Source: RGIG2094 sp045660065 (GTDB lineage Bacteria; Bacillota; Clostridia; RGIG6154). Taken from it: 64,000 bases of DNA. A program made the position numbers and the translations under genes. The notes beneath the pieces were generated by a model, which worked only from the letters and a program-made list of their open reading frames with translations, was not told the DNA's origin and did not search any database. The stretch is from positions 16,776-80,775 of the forward strand of contig JAZRDC010000026.1 of assembly GCA_045660065.1 (NCBI GenBank), written 5' to 3'. This document shows, in pieces, positions 50,638 to 59,563 of this stretch (the first letter of the stretch is position 1; each line of letters starts with the position of its first letter).

Positions 50638-52662
50638 TTATCTGTTAAGTGAATTAACCGTATATAAATCTGATATATCTTTATTTGAAAAATATTGTGT
50701 AAACATCGCTTTTGCAATTGGTGCTGCCAGATATCCGCCTGTACCGTGTTCAATTACAATCGCAACAGCAATCTGTGGATTATCGTATGGTGCAAAAGCA
50801 ACAAATATACCGTTGTTTGAACCTTTGCTGACCTCCGCAGTACCTGTTTTACCTGCCACCTGAATGAAAAAATCTTCAAAAACATTACTTGCTGTACCTT
50901 CTTCAGCAACTTTTTTCATTCCAAGTTTAACCGCTTTTAAATTTTTATCATCGATATCTATTTTGGTTGACACTTCTGCCATGGAATTTTTGATAATATC
51001 CCCTGTTTCGCTGTCTTTAATTGTTTTTAAAATATGCGGCTTATATCTTGTACCACCATTTGCAATTGTAGCGGTGTATGACGCAAGTTGAAGTGGAGTA
51101 ATCAGGTTATCTGACTGACCGATTGCCGACTGAAGTGTATCGCCCGGGTTCCATTTTTCTCCCCTTGCCTCTTTATTTTCAGGACTTGCAATCTGACCTT
51201 TAACCTCACCGCCGATTTCAATGCCTGTTGTTTTTCCAAATCCAAACTTATCAGCATATTCAACAAGTTTTTCTATGCCGAGTCTTCTGCCAACATCAAA
51301 AAAGTAATAGTTACAAGACTCCTGCAACCCTTTTACAACATCAACATAGTCGTGAGTTTCACCTGTTTTCCATTTCATACAGGTTGGCTGATAATCTTTA
51401 TAAAAAGTGTATTTTCCTTCGTCAAAAATTACATCGTCAGTTTCTACTATTCCTTCTTCAAGGGCTGCAATTGCAGTAAGCATTTTAAATGTTGAACCCG
51501 GTTCGTACGCTCCGCCGATAGCACGGTTCCACACGGGATTTGCAGGGTTTTTAATCAAGTTGTCATACTTTTTATTGTATTCCCACGGATTATATGATGG
51601 ATATGATGCCATTGATAAAATTTCACCGTTATTGACATCTATACACACAACACTTCCTGCATTGCAATCAGGAACAGAGGCGCTGATTGAACGGATTGTA
51701 TCTTCCAATGATTTTTCTGTAACTTCCTGCAAATCTCTATCTATTGTGAGCATAACATTATTGCCTTTTTTAGCAGGAACAGATGTTACAATATTTTCCG
51801 AGCCTTCTATTGTTTGCTCAAATCCTCTTATTCCATCTTCGCCTTTAAGATATCTCTCATACACAAGTTCTATGCCCTGTTTACCAACAAGTGCATCCAT
51901 AGAGTAATTCTGATTTTTTAATTTCTCGTATTCTTCCTGATAAATAATACCAACATTACCGAGAATATGTGCAAGCATCGAACCGTTTGGATATGCTCTT
52001 ACACTTGTTTCTGTAATTTCAACGCCTTTAAAATCTGCACTGTTTTCCTTCACAAGCGCAACTATTTCACCGCTTACATCTTCTAAAAGCACGTAAGGAT
52101 TAAAATTGCTGAATCCTTTTTGTTTCATATCGTAAATAATATCACAAATAAGTCTTTTATCGCTTTCTGAAAAAGATGAATCAATTTTATAAGCATCATA
52201 AAGTTTTGTTATAACATCGTCTGCTGAATTATCTGAGTTAAAATTATTGTCATCAAGCCATTTTGAAATCTTTTCCTTTTGATTTTCTCCAGAAAAAGAA
52301 AATTCATATGGTTTTTCTTTAGTGATCGGTAAAGTATATGAAAATTCTGCAGATTCGCGTTTTAAAGCAACCACAAGTTTATGGAGCATGTCAGAAAGTT
52401 CTTTTCTGTTTAACCCCACATCTTTAATGCTTACTGAAAAACCGCTTCTGTTTGTAACAAGAATTTCACCGTGGCGGTCAACAATATTTCCGCGAGGTGC
52501 TTTTATCGTCATTGATGTATGAAGTTTTGCTTCAGATACTTTTCTATAGTTTTCACCGTTGATTATCTGCAAATTTACAAGTCTTATGATGCACAGCAAA
52601 AAAAGCACTGCTACAACAAAAATTATAAAAACAGTTCTTGCATTTTTATCGAAATGATTCAA
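50638..52662 (-). CDS. mrdA: Penicillin-binding protein 2 (elongation transpeptidase)
   Basis: A class B PBP of 674 residues with an N-terminal membrane helix, a PBP-dimer region starting with KAPRGNIVDRHGEILVTN, and the transpeptidase with PGSTFKML, SCN in ESCNYYF and GKTGTAEV. The place directly after mreC and mreD identifies it as the Rod-complex transpeptidase. The TTG at 52662, eight bases after AGGAGG, is chosen; the GTG at 52671 is part of that site. Confidence 0.94.
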   Translation of the reverse strand: MNHFDKNARTVFIIFVVAVLFLLCIIRLVNLQIINGENYRKVSEAKLHTSMTIKAPRGNIVDRHGEILVTNRSGFSVSIKDVGLNRKELSDMLHKLVVALKRESAEFSYTLPITKEKPYEFSFSGENQKEKISKWLDDNNFNSDNSADDVITKLYDAYKIDSSFSESDKRLICDIIYDMKQKGFSNFNPYVLLEDVSGEIVALVKENSADFKGVEITETSVRAYPNGSMLAHILGNVGIIYQEEYEKLKNQNYSMDALVGKQGIELVYERYLKGEDGIRGFEQTIEGSENIVTSVPAKKGNNVMLTIDRDLQEVTEKSLEDTIRSISASVPDCNAGSVVCIDVNNGEILSMASYPSYNPWEYNKKYDNLIKNPANPVWNRAIGGAYEPGSTFKMLTAIAALEEGIVETDDVIFDEGKYTFYKDYQPTCMKWKTGETHDYVDVVKGLQESCNYYFFDVGRRLGIEKLVEYADKFGFGKTTGIEIGGEVKGQIASPENKEARGEKWNPGDTLQSAIGQSDNLITPLQLASYTATIANGGTRYKPHILKTIKDSETGDIIKNSMAEVSTKIDIDDKNLKAVKLGMKKVAEEGTASNVFEDFFIQVAGKTGTAEVSKGSNNGIFVAFAPYDNPQIAVAIVIEHGTGGYLAAPIAKAMFTQYFSNKDISDLYTVNSLNR

Positions 52663-52681
52663 ACTGTGCACCTCCTTAAAA

Positions 52682-53167
52682 TTATACTCTTTTAACTTTT
52701 AACACTGATTTAAAAAGCCAGAAAATAGGCAGGCAAATCAGTGAATTTACCAGGCATTGCGGCAATATTATGCCAGACAGTGCCAAAGATGTGTATGCCA
52801 TAGACTTAAAGGCATAGAAAATCCAATAGATTAAAAGTTCTGATATCAATGTGGAAATTACCACAAACATTAATGATATCCAGAAATTTCTGTTAAACAT
52901 ATGTTTTGAAACAGTTTGTACCAAAATCGCAAGTACAAGGTATATTATAAAAAATGTTCCCGGCACTTTAGAAACAGAAATATCCAAAATCAATGAAATT
53001 AAAACTGCATTAAAAATCGCAGTTTTACCTCCGCACAAGCAGGAAAATACAATAATGCAGACAAGTGCAAAATTATAATTCACCCAACCAATTTTAAACA
53101 TCGGAGTAATGCAAATCTGAAAAAGTACAAGTGCCACATTTATAACAACTGCTAAAAATCTGTTCAT
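52682..53167 (-). CDS. mreD: Rod shape-determining protein MreD
   Basis: A 161-residue polytopic membrane protein with about five helices, including the SLILDISVSKVPGTFFIIYL segment typical of MreD. It lies between mreC and mrdA. The ATG at 53167 with GGTGAG upstream is preferred to a GTG at 53182 inside mreC. Sequence conservation is low, so synteny supports the call. Confidence 0.92.
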   Translation of the reverse strand: MNRFLAVVINVALVLFQICITPMFKIGWVNYNFALVCIIVFSCLCGGKTAIFNAVLISLILDISVSKVPGTFFIIYLVLAILVQTVSKHMFNRNFWISLMFVVISTLISELLIYWIFYAFKSMAYTSLALSGIILPQCLVNSLICLPIFWLFKSVLKVKRV

Positions 53168-53168
53168 A

Positions 53169-53984
53169 TTACTCACCTGCACCTGTCAGCAAAAGAACAT
53201 CATACACACGCTGAAAATCCACATCGGGTTTTACAACCGCATATTTTCCTGTTCCTTCTTTGTTGTTGCGAAACTCTGTAACTGTACCTACAAAAAGACC
53301 TTTGGGATAAATTCCGCCTATTCCTGAAGTAACTACTGTATCGCCGATAATAATATCAGCTCCTTCGGTAATTACAATCATTTTAAGAAGTCCGTCTTTC
53401 ATAAGAGAAAGATCACCGTCAATTTGCACTAAATCTTCCGTTCTTGAAATCATTCCGCTGACAGAATGATCATAATTTATAACAGATACAATTTTTGACC
53501 AGTTTTTTCCCACCTGTGAAACTCTGCCCACAACACCTTTTGAACTTATAACAGGTGTGTTTTCAACAACCCCGTCATCTTTACCTTTATTAACCGTAAA
53601 TACATTAAACCAGTTTCCTGCATTTTTACCGATTACTGTTGCAGCAACAGGACTAAATGAATCTTTCTGATTTTTCAGGTCAAGTAAATCTTTTAATCTG
53701 TCGTTTTCTTTTTTATAGGCAGACCATTCTTGGTTAGATACCTTTAGTTTATCAATTTCAGCCTTAAGCTGTTTATTTTCTTCTGCTATTTTTTTCGTAT
53801 TCCCCCAACCAGCAAAAACATTTTCAACACTTGCAGTTACAGAAGTAATTCCTGTCTGCACGGGTGTTAAAATATTACCAATCCACGAAGAAATTATTTT
53901 AAAAATCGGGGTAAAAATACACAAAAGCACTATTACTGCGGTTAAAACTACAGTTAAAAACACAGTAAATCTTTTATTTTTCAA
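53169..53984 (-). CDS. mreC: Rod shape-determining protein MreC
   Basis: A 271-residue bitopic protein with an N-terminal membrane helix (VFLTVVLTAVIVLLCIF), a coiled coil (KKIAEENKQLKAEIDKLK) and the periplasm-like beta domain (PVISSKGVVGRVSQVGKNWS, TSGIGGIYPKGLFVGTV). It organises the elongation complex with MreB, which is not in the window. The TTG start has GAGGG seven bases upstream. Confidence 0.95.
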   Translation of the reverse strand: MKNKRFTVFLTVVLTAVIVLLCIFTPIFKIISSWIGNILTPVQTGITSVTASVENVFAGWGNTKKIAEENKQLKAEIDKLKVSNQEWSAYKKENDRLKDLLDLKNQKDSFSPVAATVIGKNAGNWFNVFTVNKGKDDGVVENTPVISSKGVVGRVSQVGKNWSKIVSVINYDHSVSGMISRTEDLVQIDGDLSLMKDGLLKMIVITEGADIIIGDTVVTSGIGGIYPKGLFVGTVTEFRNNKEGTGKYAVVKPDVDFQRVYDVLLLTGAGE

Positions 53985-53985
53985 G

Positions 53986-54495
53986 TTAAATCCCTCTTTT
54001 AATTTTATTAAATATTAAGTCCACAACAATCCCTGTAACAACACCTGTTACAACAGAAAGCGGGAGCATATAAGAAAGCAGAAATACACAATGCATCGAT
54101 TTTGTGAGCACGCAAGCAACCACAACTTGTCCGATATTAAACAGTGCACTTCCTGCAACACTGATTCCCCATACTGAAATGGATTTATCATAAAATTTAT
54201 TTTTAAGAACATTCATAACAAGCACTGACAAAACAATGCCGAAAAGACTGTAAATTATTGAAGTTACTGATGAAAAAAGCAATCCTGAAAGCACGGATTT
54301 TAATATTCCTGTTAAAAGTGCTTCTTTATATCCGCTGTAAAACAATGAAAAAAGCACCACAATATTTGATATGCCAATTTTTATACCGTATACCATTCCC
54401 TGAGGGAAAATTACGCTTTCAACATAACCTAAAATAATGCCAACAGCAACCAAAATTGCACATCTTACAAAATTATGTTTAAAATGCTGTTGCAT
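53986..54495 (-). CDS. Gx transporter family protein (HepS-like annotation)
   Basis: A 169-residue membrane protein with about five helices and the family segment YVESVIFPQGMVYGIKIGISN near the start, followed by LFYSGYKEALLTGILKSVL. It is the family once labelled heptaprenyl diphosphate synthase component I, now Gx transporter, thought to be a small-molecule transporter. It accompanies the NusG-II protein below. The ATG at 54495 is chosen over a TTG at 54516 and overlaps the upstream gene by 17 bases. Confidence 0.85.
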   Translation of the reverse strand: MQQHFKHNFVRCAILVAVGIILGYVESVIFPQGMVYGIKIGISNIVVLFSLFYSGYKEALLTGILKSVLSGLLFSSVTSIIYSLFGIVLSVLVMNVLKNKFYDKSISVWGISVAGSALFNIGQVVVACVLTKSMHCVFLLSYMLPLSVVTGVVTGIVVDLIFNKIKRGI

Positions 54496-54847
54496 CAGTT
54501 TGTATTCTCCCTTCAACGGTTACCACAAGTCTGTTTGGCAGACAAACAAGACTTTGTCCACCTCGGCTTATACTGCCTGCGTTAATTTCAACTTTATCTT
54601 TGCAATCGCTTTCCTTGACAGAAACGTTTTTGTTTTCAATAACAATCACATTTCGTCCGTATTCAGTTGCAACTTCAATCTCTTGCAGTTGATTGTTATC
54701 AAGGCTGTATCTTCCGTACTCTTTACCATTAACATATATCACGGCATACTGTGTGCCATCTGCGGCAAACATATGGGTTGTTAATAAAGAACAGATTACA
54801 ACAACCAAAACAACAAGCAAATCAACAGGCTTTATGAATTTTCTCAT
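54479..54847 (-). CDS. NusG domain II-containing membrane protein
   Basis: A 122-residue protein with an N-terminal membrane anchor (LLVVLVVVICSLLTTHMF) and a NusG-II beta domain with YAVIYVNGKEYGRYSL and ISRGGQSLVCLPNRLVV. The family commonly pairs with the Gx transporter, as here, and its function is unknown. In spite of the name it is not a transcription factor. The ATG overlaps the dut stop as ATGA. Confidence 0.88.
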   Translation of the reverse strand: MRKFIKPVDLLVVLVVVICSLLTTHMFAADGTQYAVIYVNGKEYGRYSLDNNQLQEIEVATEYGRNVIVIENKNVSVKESDCKDKVEINAGSISRGGQSLVCLPNRLVVTVEGRIQTDATAF

Positions 54848-55293
54848 ACACCTGTTGAACCAAATCCGCCGCTTCCTCTTGCAGTATCATCAAGGCTTTC
54901 GCATTCTGAAATTTCTGCCTGACATACAGGAGAAATTACAAGTTGTGCAATTCTATCTCCGTGATTTACCACAAAATCTTCCTGACCGAGATTAATAAGT
55001 GCACATTTAAGTTCGCCTCTGTAATCACTGTCAATAACGCCTACACTGTTTGCAAGGCAAATTCCTTTTTTGCATGCAAGTCCGCTTCTTGCGTATATAA
55101 ATGCCGCATAATTGCTGTCTTTTAATGCAATTGCAATACCTGTTGGTATAATTTTAATTTCACCTTTTTTTATAGTTACAGGCTGGTCAATGCACGCTGA
55201 CAAATCCATTCCTGCACTTCCTTCTGTTGCATAGAATGGCTTTGATGCAATTTTTCCGCCCTCTGATGGAATGTATTTAATATCAAGTACCAT
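54844..55293 (-). CDS. dut: dUTP diphosphatase
   Basis: Hydrolyses dUTP to dUMP, keeping uracil out of DNA. The five trimeric-dUTPase motifs are present: AGMDLSA near residue 28, ARSGLA near 68, NSVGVIDSDYRGE near 81, GDRIAQLVI near 111, and RGSGGFGSTG at the end. It is 149 residues long. The ATG at 55293 follows AAAGGAAA and lies 1 base after zapA. Confidence 0.95.
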   Translation of the reverse strand: MVLDIKYIPSEGGKIASKPFYATEGSAGMDLSACIDQPVTIKKGEIKIIPTGIAIALKDSNYAAFIYARSGLACKKGICLANSVGVIDSDYRGELKCALINLGQEDFVVNHGDRIAQLVISPVCQAEISECESLDDTARGSGGFGSTGV

Positions 55294-55294
55294 T

Positions 55295-55669
55295 TTAATA
55301 TTTCCTTTCTGCTTTGGCTTCAAGTCTTGCTAATTCAATTTTAGCATTCTGAAGTTGTTCTTTAAGACTTTCATTCTCCTCAGAAACCTTTTTAAGATCA
55401 AATTCTTTTTCGCTGAGCATATCAACTGTTGCTGAAAGTTGTGCTGATAATTCTTTGTTCTCGTCCTGTAATTTAAGTGTTTCTTCAGCGATATTGAGTG
55501 ACGTAATAACCGCAATCATATTTGTGCTTAATCTGCTGTTACGCTCTGCAATTTCAGAAAACATTTTATCTACATAAAATGCAATTTTCTGAATAAATTC
55601 TTCTGAATTTTCACTTTCAATCTGATAGTCATTACCAAGAAGTCTTACAACTGACTTTTTTGCTGACAT
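55295..55669 (-). CDS. zapA: Cell division protein ZapA
   Basis: A 124-residue Z-ring-associated protein with the N-terminal ZapA head (VVRLLGNDYQIESENSEEFI) and a long coiled coil rich in Glu, Leu and Lys (from about residue 60 on). It bundles FtsZ. It lies between nudF and dut in the cell-shape operon. Confidence 0.88.
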   Translation of the reverse strand: MSAKKSVVRLLGNDYQIESENSEEFIQKIAFYVDKMFSEIAERNSRLSTNMIAVITSLNIAEETLKLQDENKELSAQLSATVDMLSEKEFDLKKVSEENESLKEQLQNAKIELARLEAKAERKY

Positions 55670-55672
55670 TTT

Positions 55673-56215
55673 TTATTCCTCCCGATTCAAATATTTTTCC
55701 GACATCAAGACTGCAACAACAGTTTTCGCATCGCAAATCTCAGATGTTTCAATCATACGCTTTAAATCTGATATCGGAATTTTTTCGATTTCCAGAAACT
55801 CATCTTCGTCCGGATTTGTTTGTGTTTTAATTAAATCTTTTGCAACATAAATATGTATTACTTCATCACAATATCCTGGAGTCGGATATATCTGAGTAAG
55901 TTTAAAAAACTCTTTTGCAGTATAACCCGTTTCTTCTTCAAGTTCTCTTAATCCGCATACTGCTGGGTCTTCCCCTCGTTCTAATTTACCTGCGGGAATT
56001 TCCATAAGTACTTTTTTAGGACCTGCTCTGAATTGCTTTACCATTAAAAGTTCATTATTTTCGGTTATTGCGGCAACGCCTACCCCACCCGGATGCTCAA
56101 CAACATCTCTTGTGGCTATTTTACCGTTGGTAAGTTCAACTGTATCTAATTTTACAGTAATAACATTCCCGTCATATTTAATTTCACTATCAATAGTTTT
56201 CTCAAATAATTCCAT
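55673..56215 (-). CDS. nudF: NUDIX hydrolase, ADP-ribose pyrophosphatase type
   Basis: A 180-residue NUDIX protein with the full Nudix box beginning at GKLERGEDPAVCGLRELEEE and continuing with TGY, near residues 91-115. The MVKQFRAGPKKVLMEIPAG lead-in is typical of ADP-ribose pyrophosphatases of the NudF class. It is the first gene of the zapA-dut-mre-minD operon and has its own strong promoter. The substrate assignment is from family. Confidence 0.9.
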   Translation of the reverse strand: MELFEKTIDSEIKYDGNVITVKLDTVELTNGKIATRDVVEHPGGVGVAAITENNELLMVKQFRAGPKKVLMEIPAGKLERGEDPAVCGLRELEEETGYTAKEFFKLTQIYPTPGYCDEVIHIYVAKDLIKTQTNPDEDEFLEIEKIPISDLKRMIETSEICDAKTVVAVLMSEKYLNREE

Positions 56216-56240
56216 TTTTTCACCACCAAGTTAACAATTA

Positions 56241-56269
56241 ATTATACACTATATGAACCAAATTTACAA
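56241..56269 (-). promoter_or_regulatory. Strong sigma-A-type promoter of the nudF-minD operon
   Basis: TTGTAA, a 17-base spacer and a perfect TATAAT preceded by GTG on the minus strand, 25 bases before the nudF start codon. It lies directly after rmuC; no terminator separates them. Confidence 0.83.
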
Positions 56270-56277
56270 TATAAATT

Positions 56278-57498
56278 TTATTCCTGAATGTCATTTTCAC
56301 TGTCTAAAAGCAATATTGCACTTGTTTCTGTCTCAGGCATTGCAGTTACAGATTTAAGTTTTCTCTGAATCTGTCTTGTGCGAACACCAACTAATTTGTC
56401 AAGTTCACTGTTTGCCATTTCAAGTTTATTTTGTGCCGCCTGCAAAACATCACCGAATTTATCAAATTCTGTTTTAACAGCACCAAGTACAGCCCACACT
56501 TCCCCTGAACGTTTCTGGATTGCAAGGGTTTTAAAGCCCATCTGCAAACTGTTTAAAAGTGCTGCCATATTTGTAGGCCCTGTTATTACCACATTGAACT
56601 GTCTCTGAACATTTTCAGTAATTCCGTTTTTAACTGCTTCTGCATATAAGCCTTCTGTTGGCAAAAACATAATGGCAAAATCTGTTGTGTCGGGAGGTGA
56701 AATATACTTATCCCTTATATCTTTTGCAAAGTCTTTTATTCTTCTTTCAAGAAGTTTTTTAGCAGATTCAATTTCTGTTGCTACCCCGCTGTCGTATGCG
56801 TTTACAAGATTTGCATATGCATCTGTGGGGAATTTTGCATCAATTGGAAGATATACAGGCAAATCGCCGTCCCCGGGAAGTTTAACTGCAAATTCAACAA
56901 AATTCTGCGAACCTTTTTTTGTGCAGACATTTTTTTCATATTGTTCAGGAGAAAGAATTTCTTCCAATATCGCACCAAGTTGAATTTCCCCTAAAACACC
57001 TCTTGTTTTAACATTAGAAAGTGTTTTCTTTAAATCACCAACGCTAAGTGCAAGAGTCTGCATTTCACCTAAACCTTTATAAACCTGCTCTAAACGCTCA
57101 CTTACAATTTTAAAAGACTCGCCTATTCTTGTTTCCAAAGTTTTCTGAAGTTTTTCATCAACAGTCTGACGCATTTGCTCTAATTTTTTTGAGTTATCGT
57201 CCTGAATATTTTTAAGTCTGTCTTCAACGGTTTTTCTTACATTTTCAAGTTTTTGTTCGTTGAGTTTCATATTTTCACTCATCTGTGTAGTGAGTGCCTG
57301 CATACGACTGTCCTGCATTTTTGTAAATTGTTCCTGTGATGATGACAATACATCGCTGAAAAGTTTAATAGATGATTTTACTTCATCAGTTATTTCTTTT
57401 TTTGCATCAGTAAGATTGTTATTGTTTTTTTGCGATAAAAGCAATGTAACGTTTACAATCAATATTGCTAAAATCAATCCAAGTAAAACATAAATCAT
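56278..57498 (-). CDS. rmuC: RmuC family protein
   Basis: A 406-residue protein with an N-terminal membrane helix, a long coiled coil (about residues 25-135) and a C-terminal nuclease-like RmuC domain with TRGVLGEIQLGAILEEIL near 167 and LPIDAKFPTDAYANL near 218. RmuC limits recombination at inverted repeats and has a PD-(D/E)xK-like core. It follows proA by 8 bases and ends the proB-proA group. Confidence 0.92.
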   Translation of the reverse strand: MIYVLLGLILAILIVNVTLLLSQKNNNNLTDAKKEITDEVKSSIKLFSDVLSSSQEQFTKMQDSRMQALTTQMSENMKLNEQKLENVRKTVEDRLKNIQDDNSKKLEQMRQTVDEKLQKTLETRIGESFKIVSERLEQVYKGLGEMQTLALSVGDLKKTLSNVKTRGVLGEIQLGAILEEILSPEQYEKNVCTKKGSQNFVEFAVKLPGDGDLPVYLPIDAKFPTDAYANLVNAYDSGVATEIESAKKLLERRIKDFAKDIRDKYISPPDTTDFAIMFLPTEGLYAEAVKNGITENVQRQFNVVITGPTNMAALLNSLQMGFKTLAIQKRSGEVWAVLGAVKTEFDKFGDVLQAAQNKLEMANSELDKLVGVRTRQIQRKLKSVTAMPETETSAILLLDSENDIQE

Positions 57499-57506
57499 AT
57501 AATTAC

Positions 57507-58751
57507 CTACCTTATCTGTCCGTCGCCCAAAACAACATATTTATATGTTGTAATTTCTTTAAGTCCCATAGGACCTCTTGCGTGAAGTTTTTGTGTACTG
57601 ATGCCGATTTCAGCACCAAAACCAAACTCACCGCCATCGGTAAATCTTGTAGATGCGTTTACATAAACTGCTGATGAGTCAACTTCGTTTGTAAACTTTG
57701 TTGCATTTACAAGATTGTCTGTTATAATTGTCTCTGAATGACCTGTGCTATGCTGGTCAATATGGGCAATTGCTTCATCAATGCTTTCTACCACTTTAAC
57801 TGAAATAATCATATCCAAAAACTCTGTATAGTGGTCTTCATCAGTTGCAGGAATTCCTTTGTCAAAAATTTTCAAAGTTTTTTCACAACCTCTGATTTCA
57901 ACTCCTGCATCAGATAATGCACCTAACACAACAGGTATTGCCAGATCTGCAATTTTTTCGTGAATAAGCAGTGATTCTGCTGCATTACATACGCCTGTGC
58001 GCTGAGTTTTTGCATTTAAGACTATATTTTTTGCCATTTCCAAATCGGCAAATTCATCAATATAAATATGGCAGTTTCCGCTTCCTGTTTCAATTACCGG
58101 AACTGTTGCGTTCATAACAACATTTTTTATCAGTCCCGCTCCGCCTCTTGGAATTAAAACATCAATATATTTATTGAGTTTCATAAGTTCGTTAGCAGTT
58201 TCTCTGGAAGTATCTTCCACTAAAGTTATAATATTTTCATCAAGTCCGATATTTGAAATTGCATTCTTTATAACTTTGGTTATTGCTTTGTTGGAATTTA
58301 TTGCATCGCTTCCCCCACGCAAAAAAGCCACGCTTCCTGCTTTAATGCAAAGACAAGCAGCATCTACTGTTACATTAGGGCGAGCCTCATAAATAATGCC
58401 GATTACCCCCATAGGAACTCGTTTTTTTGCAATTAAAATTCCGTTTGGTCTTTTGGTTGCAGATAAAACTTCGCCGATTGGGTCTTCTAAAGCCGCAATT
58501 TCAAGAACTGCATCTGAAATACTTTTAATTCTTGCTTCATCAAGCAAAAGTCTGTCTATTAAAGACTCTTTCATATTATTTGCTTTTGCATTTTCAATAT
58601 CTTTTTTATTTTCTTCAATAATAAATGAAGCATTTTCAACCAAAAGTTTTGATATTTCTTTTAAAAGATTATTTTTGGTGTTTGTATCGCAAACGCCTAT
58701 AATTTTTGAGGCTTTTTTTGCTTTAAAACCAAGATCTTCAAGATAATTCAT
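57507..58751 (-). CDS. proA: Gamma-glutamyl phosphate reductase
   Basis: Second step of proline synthesis. The catalytic cysteine is in NAKTQRTGVCNAAESLL near residue 255, and MGVIGIIYEARPNVTVDAA near 113 and GFGAEIGISTQKLHARGPMG near the end are typical. It has 414 residues. It follows proB by 19 bases, so both enzymes of the complex that handles labile glutamyl phosphate are made together. Confidence 0.96.
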   Translation of the reverse strand: MNYLEDLGFKAKKASKIIGVCDTNTKNNLLKEISKLLVENASFIIEENKKDIENAKANNMKESLIDRLLLDEARIKSISDAVLEIAALEDPIGEVLSATKRPNGILIAKKRVPMGVIGIIYEARPNVTVDAACLCIKAGSVAFLRGGSDAINSNKAITKVIKNAISNIGLDENIITLVEDTSRETANELMKLNKYIDVLIPRGGAGLIKNVVMNATVPVIETGSGNCHIYIDEFADLEMAKNIVLNAKTQRTGVCNAAESLLIHEKIADLAIPVVLGALSDAGVEIRGCEKTLKIFDKGIPATDEDHYTEFLDMIISVKVVESIDEAIAHIDQHSTGHSETIITDNLVNATKFTNEVDSSAVYVNASTRFTDGGEFGFGAEIGISTQKLHARGPMGLKEITTYKYVVLGDGQIR

Positions 58752-58770
58752 TTTTATTCTCCAATATGTA

Positions 58771-59553
58771 TTATTTAAAAAGTGTTCCTACATCTTTACC
58801 TTCAATTATATCATAAAGTATTGTCGGATTTTCGCCGTTACACACAACGGTTGAAATTCCGTGTGCCGATGCTCGATCTGCCGCTAAAACCTTGGTATAC
58901 ATTCCGCCTGTACCCCTCAGAGAACCTGCACCGCCTGCAATTTGTTTGATATCATCAGTGATTTTCTCAACTTCAGAAATTCTTACTGCATCTTTGTTTT
59001 TTCTTGGGTCTTTATTATAAAGACCGTCTATATCAGTTAAAATTACAAGCAAATCTGCATCTGTCAACACAGATACCACTGATGATAATGTGTCGTTATC
59101 GCCAATAACAATTTCATCAACAGAAACTGCATCATTTTCATTTACAACAGGAACAACATGCATATCCAGAAGTGTGTTAAATGTATTCATAACATTTTCT
59201 TTACGTTCAGGTATGTCAATTACATCGCGGGTTAAAAGCACCTGACCTGTTTTATAACCATACTCAGAAAAAAGTTTGTCATACAAATACATAAGTTCGC
59301 ACTGACCCACTGCCGCCGCAGCCTGTTTTTCTCTTGTAAGTGTAGGTCTTTCTTTAAGTCCTAATTTTCCAACGCCAACACCGATAGCACCTGAAGATAC
59401 AAGCACCACTTCAACACCTCTGTTTTTTATGTCTGCAATGGTTCTTGCAAGTTTATCAATTCTGCCGATATTCAGTTTTCCGTTATCATAAGTCAGAGTT
59501 GATGTGCCAACTTTCACAACCATTCTTTTTATGCTGCTTAATTCCTGTCTCAT
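58771..59553 (-). CDS. proB: Glutamate 5-kinase (short form)
   Basis: First step of proline synthesis, 260 residues. MVVKVGTSTLTYDNGKLN is at the N-terminus, VVLVSSGAIGVGVGKLGL near residue 49, and the ATP-binding GTGGMYTKVLAADRASAHG near 213. The C-terminal PUA domain of the E. coli enzyme is absent, which is common in Clostridia. The ATG follows AAGGTGATTT. Confidence 0.95.
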   Translation of the reverse strand: MRQELSSIKRMVVKVGTSTLTYDNGKLNIGRIDKLARTIADIKNRGVEVVLVSSGAIGVGVGKLGLKERPTLTREKQAAAAVGQCELMYLYDKLFSEYGYKTGQVLLTRDVIDIPERKENVMNTFNTLLDMHVVPVVNENDAVSVDEIVIGDNDTLSSVVSVLTDADLLVILTDIDGLYNKDPRKNKDAVRISEVEKITDDIKQIAGGAGSLRGTGGMYTKVLAADRASAHGISTVVCNGENPTILYDIIEGKDVGTLFK

Positions 59554-59563
59554 TTAAATCACC

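Noticed and set aside
51407..51907. 166-residue plus-strand frame
   Set aside because: Antisense to the transpeptidase domain of mrdA, with no start signals.
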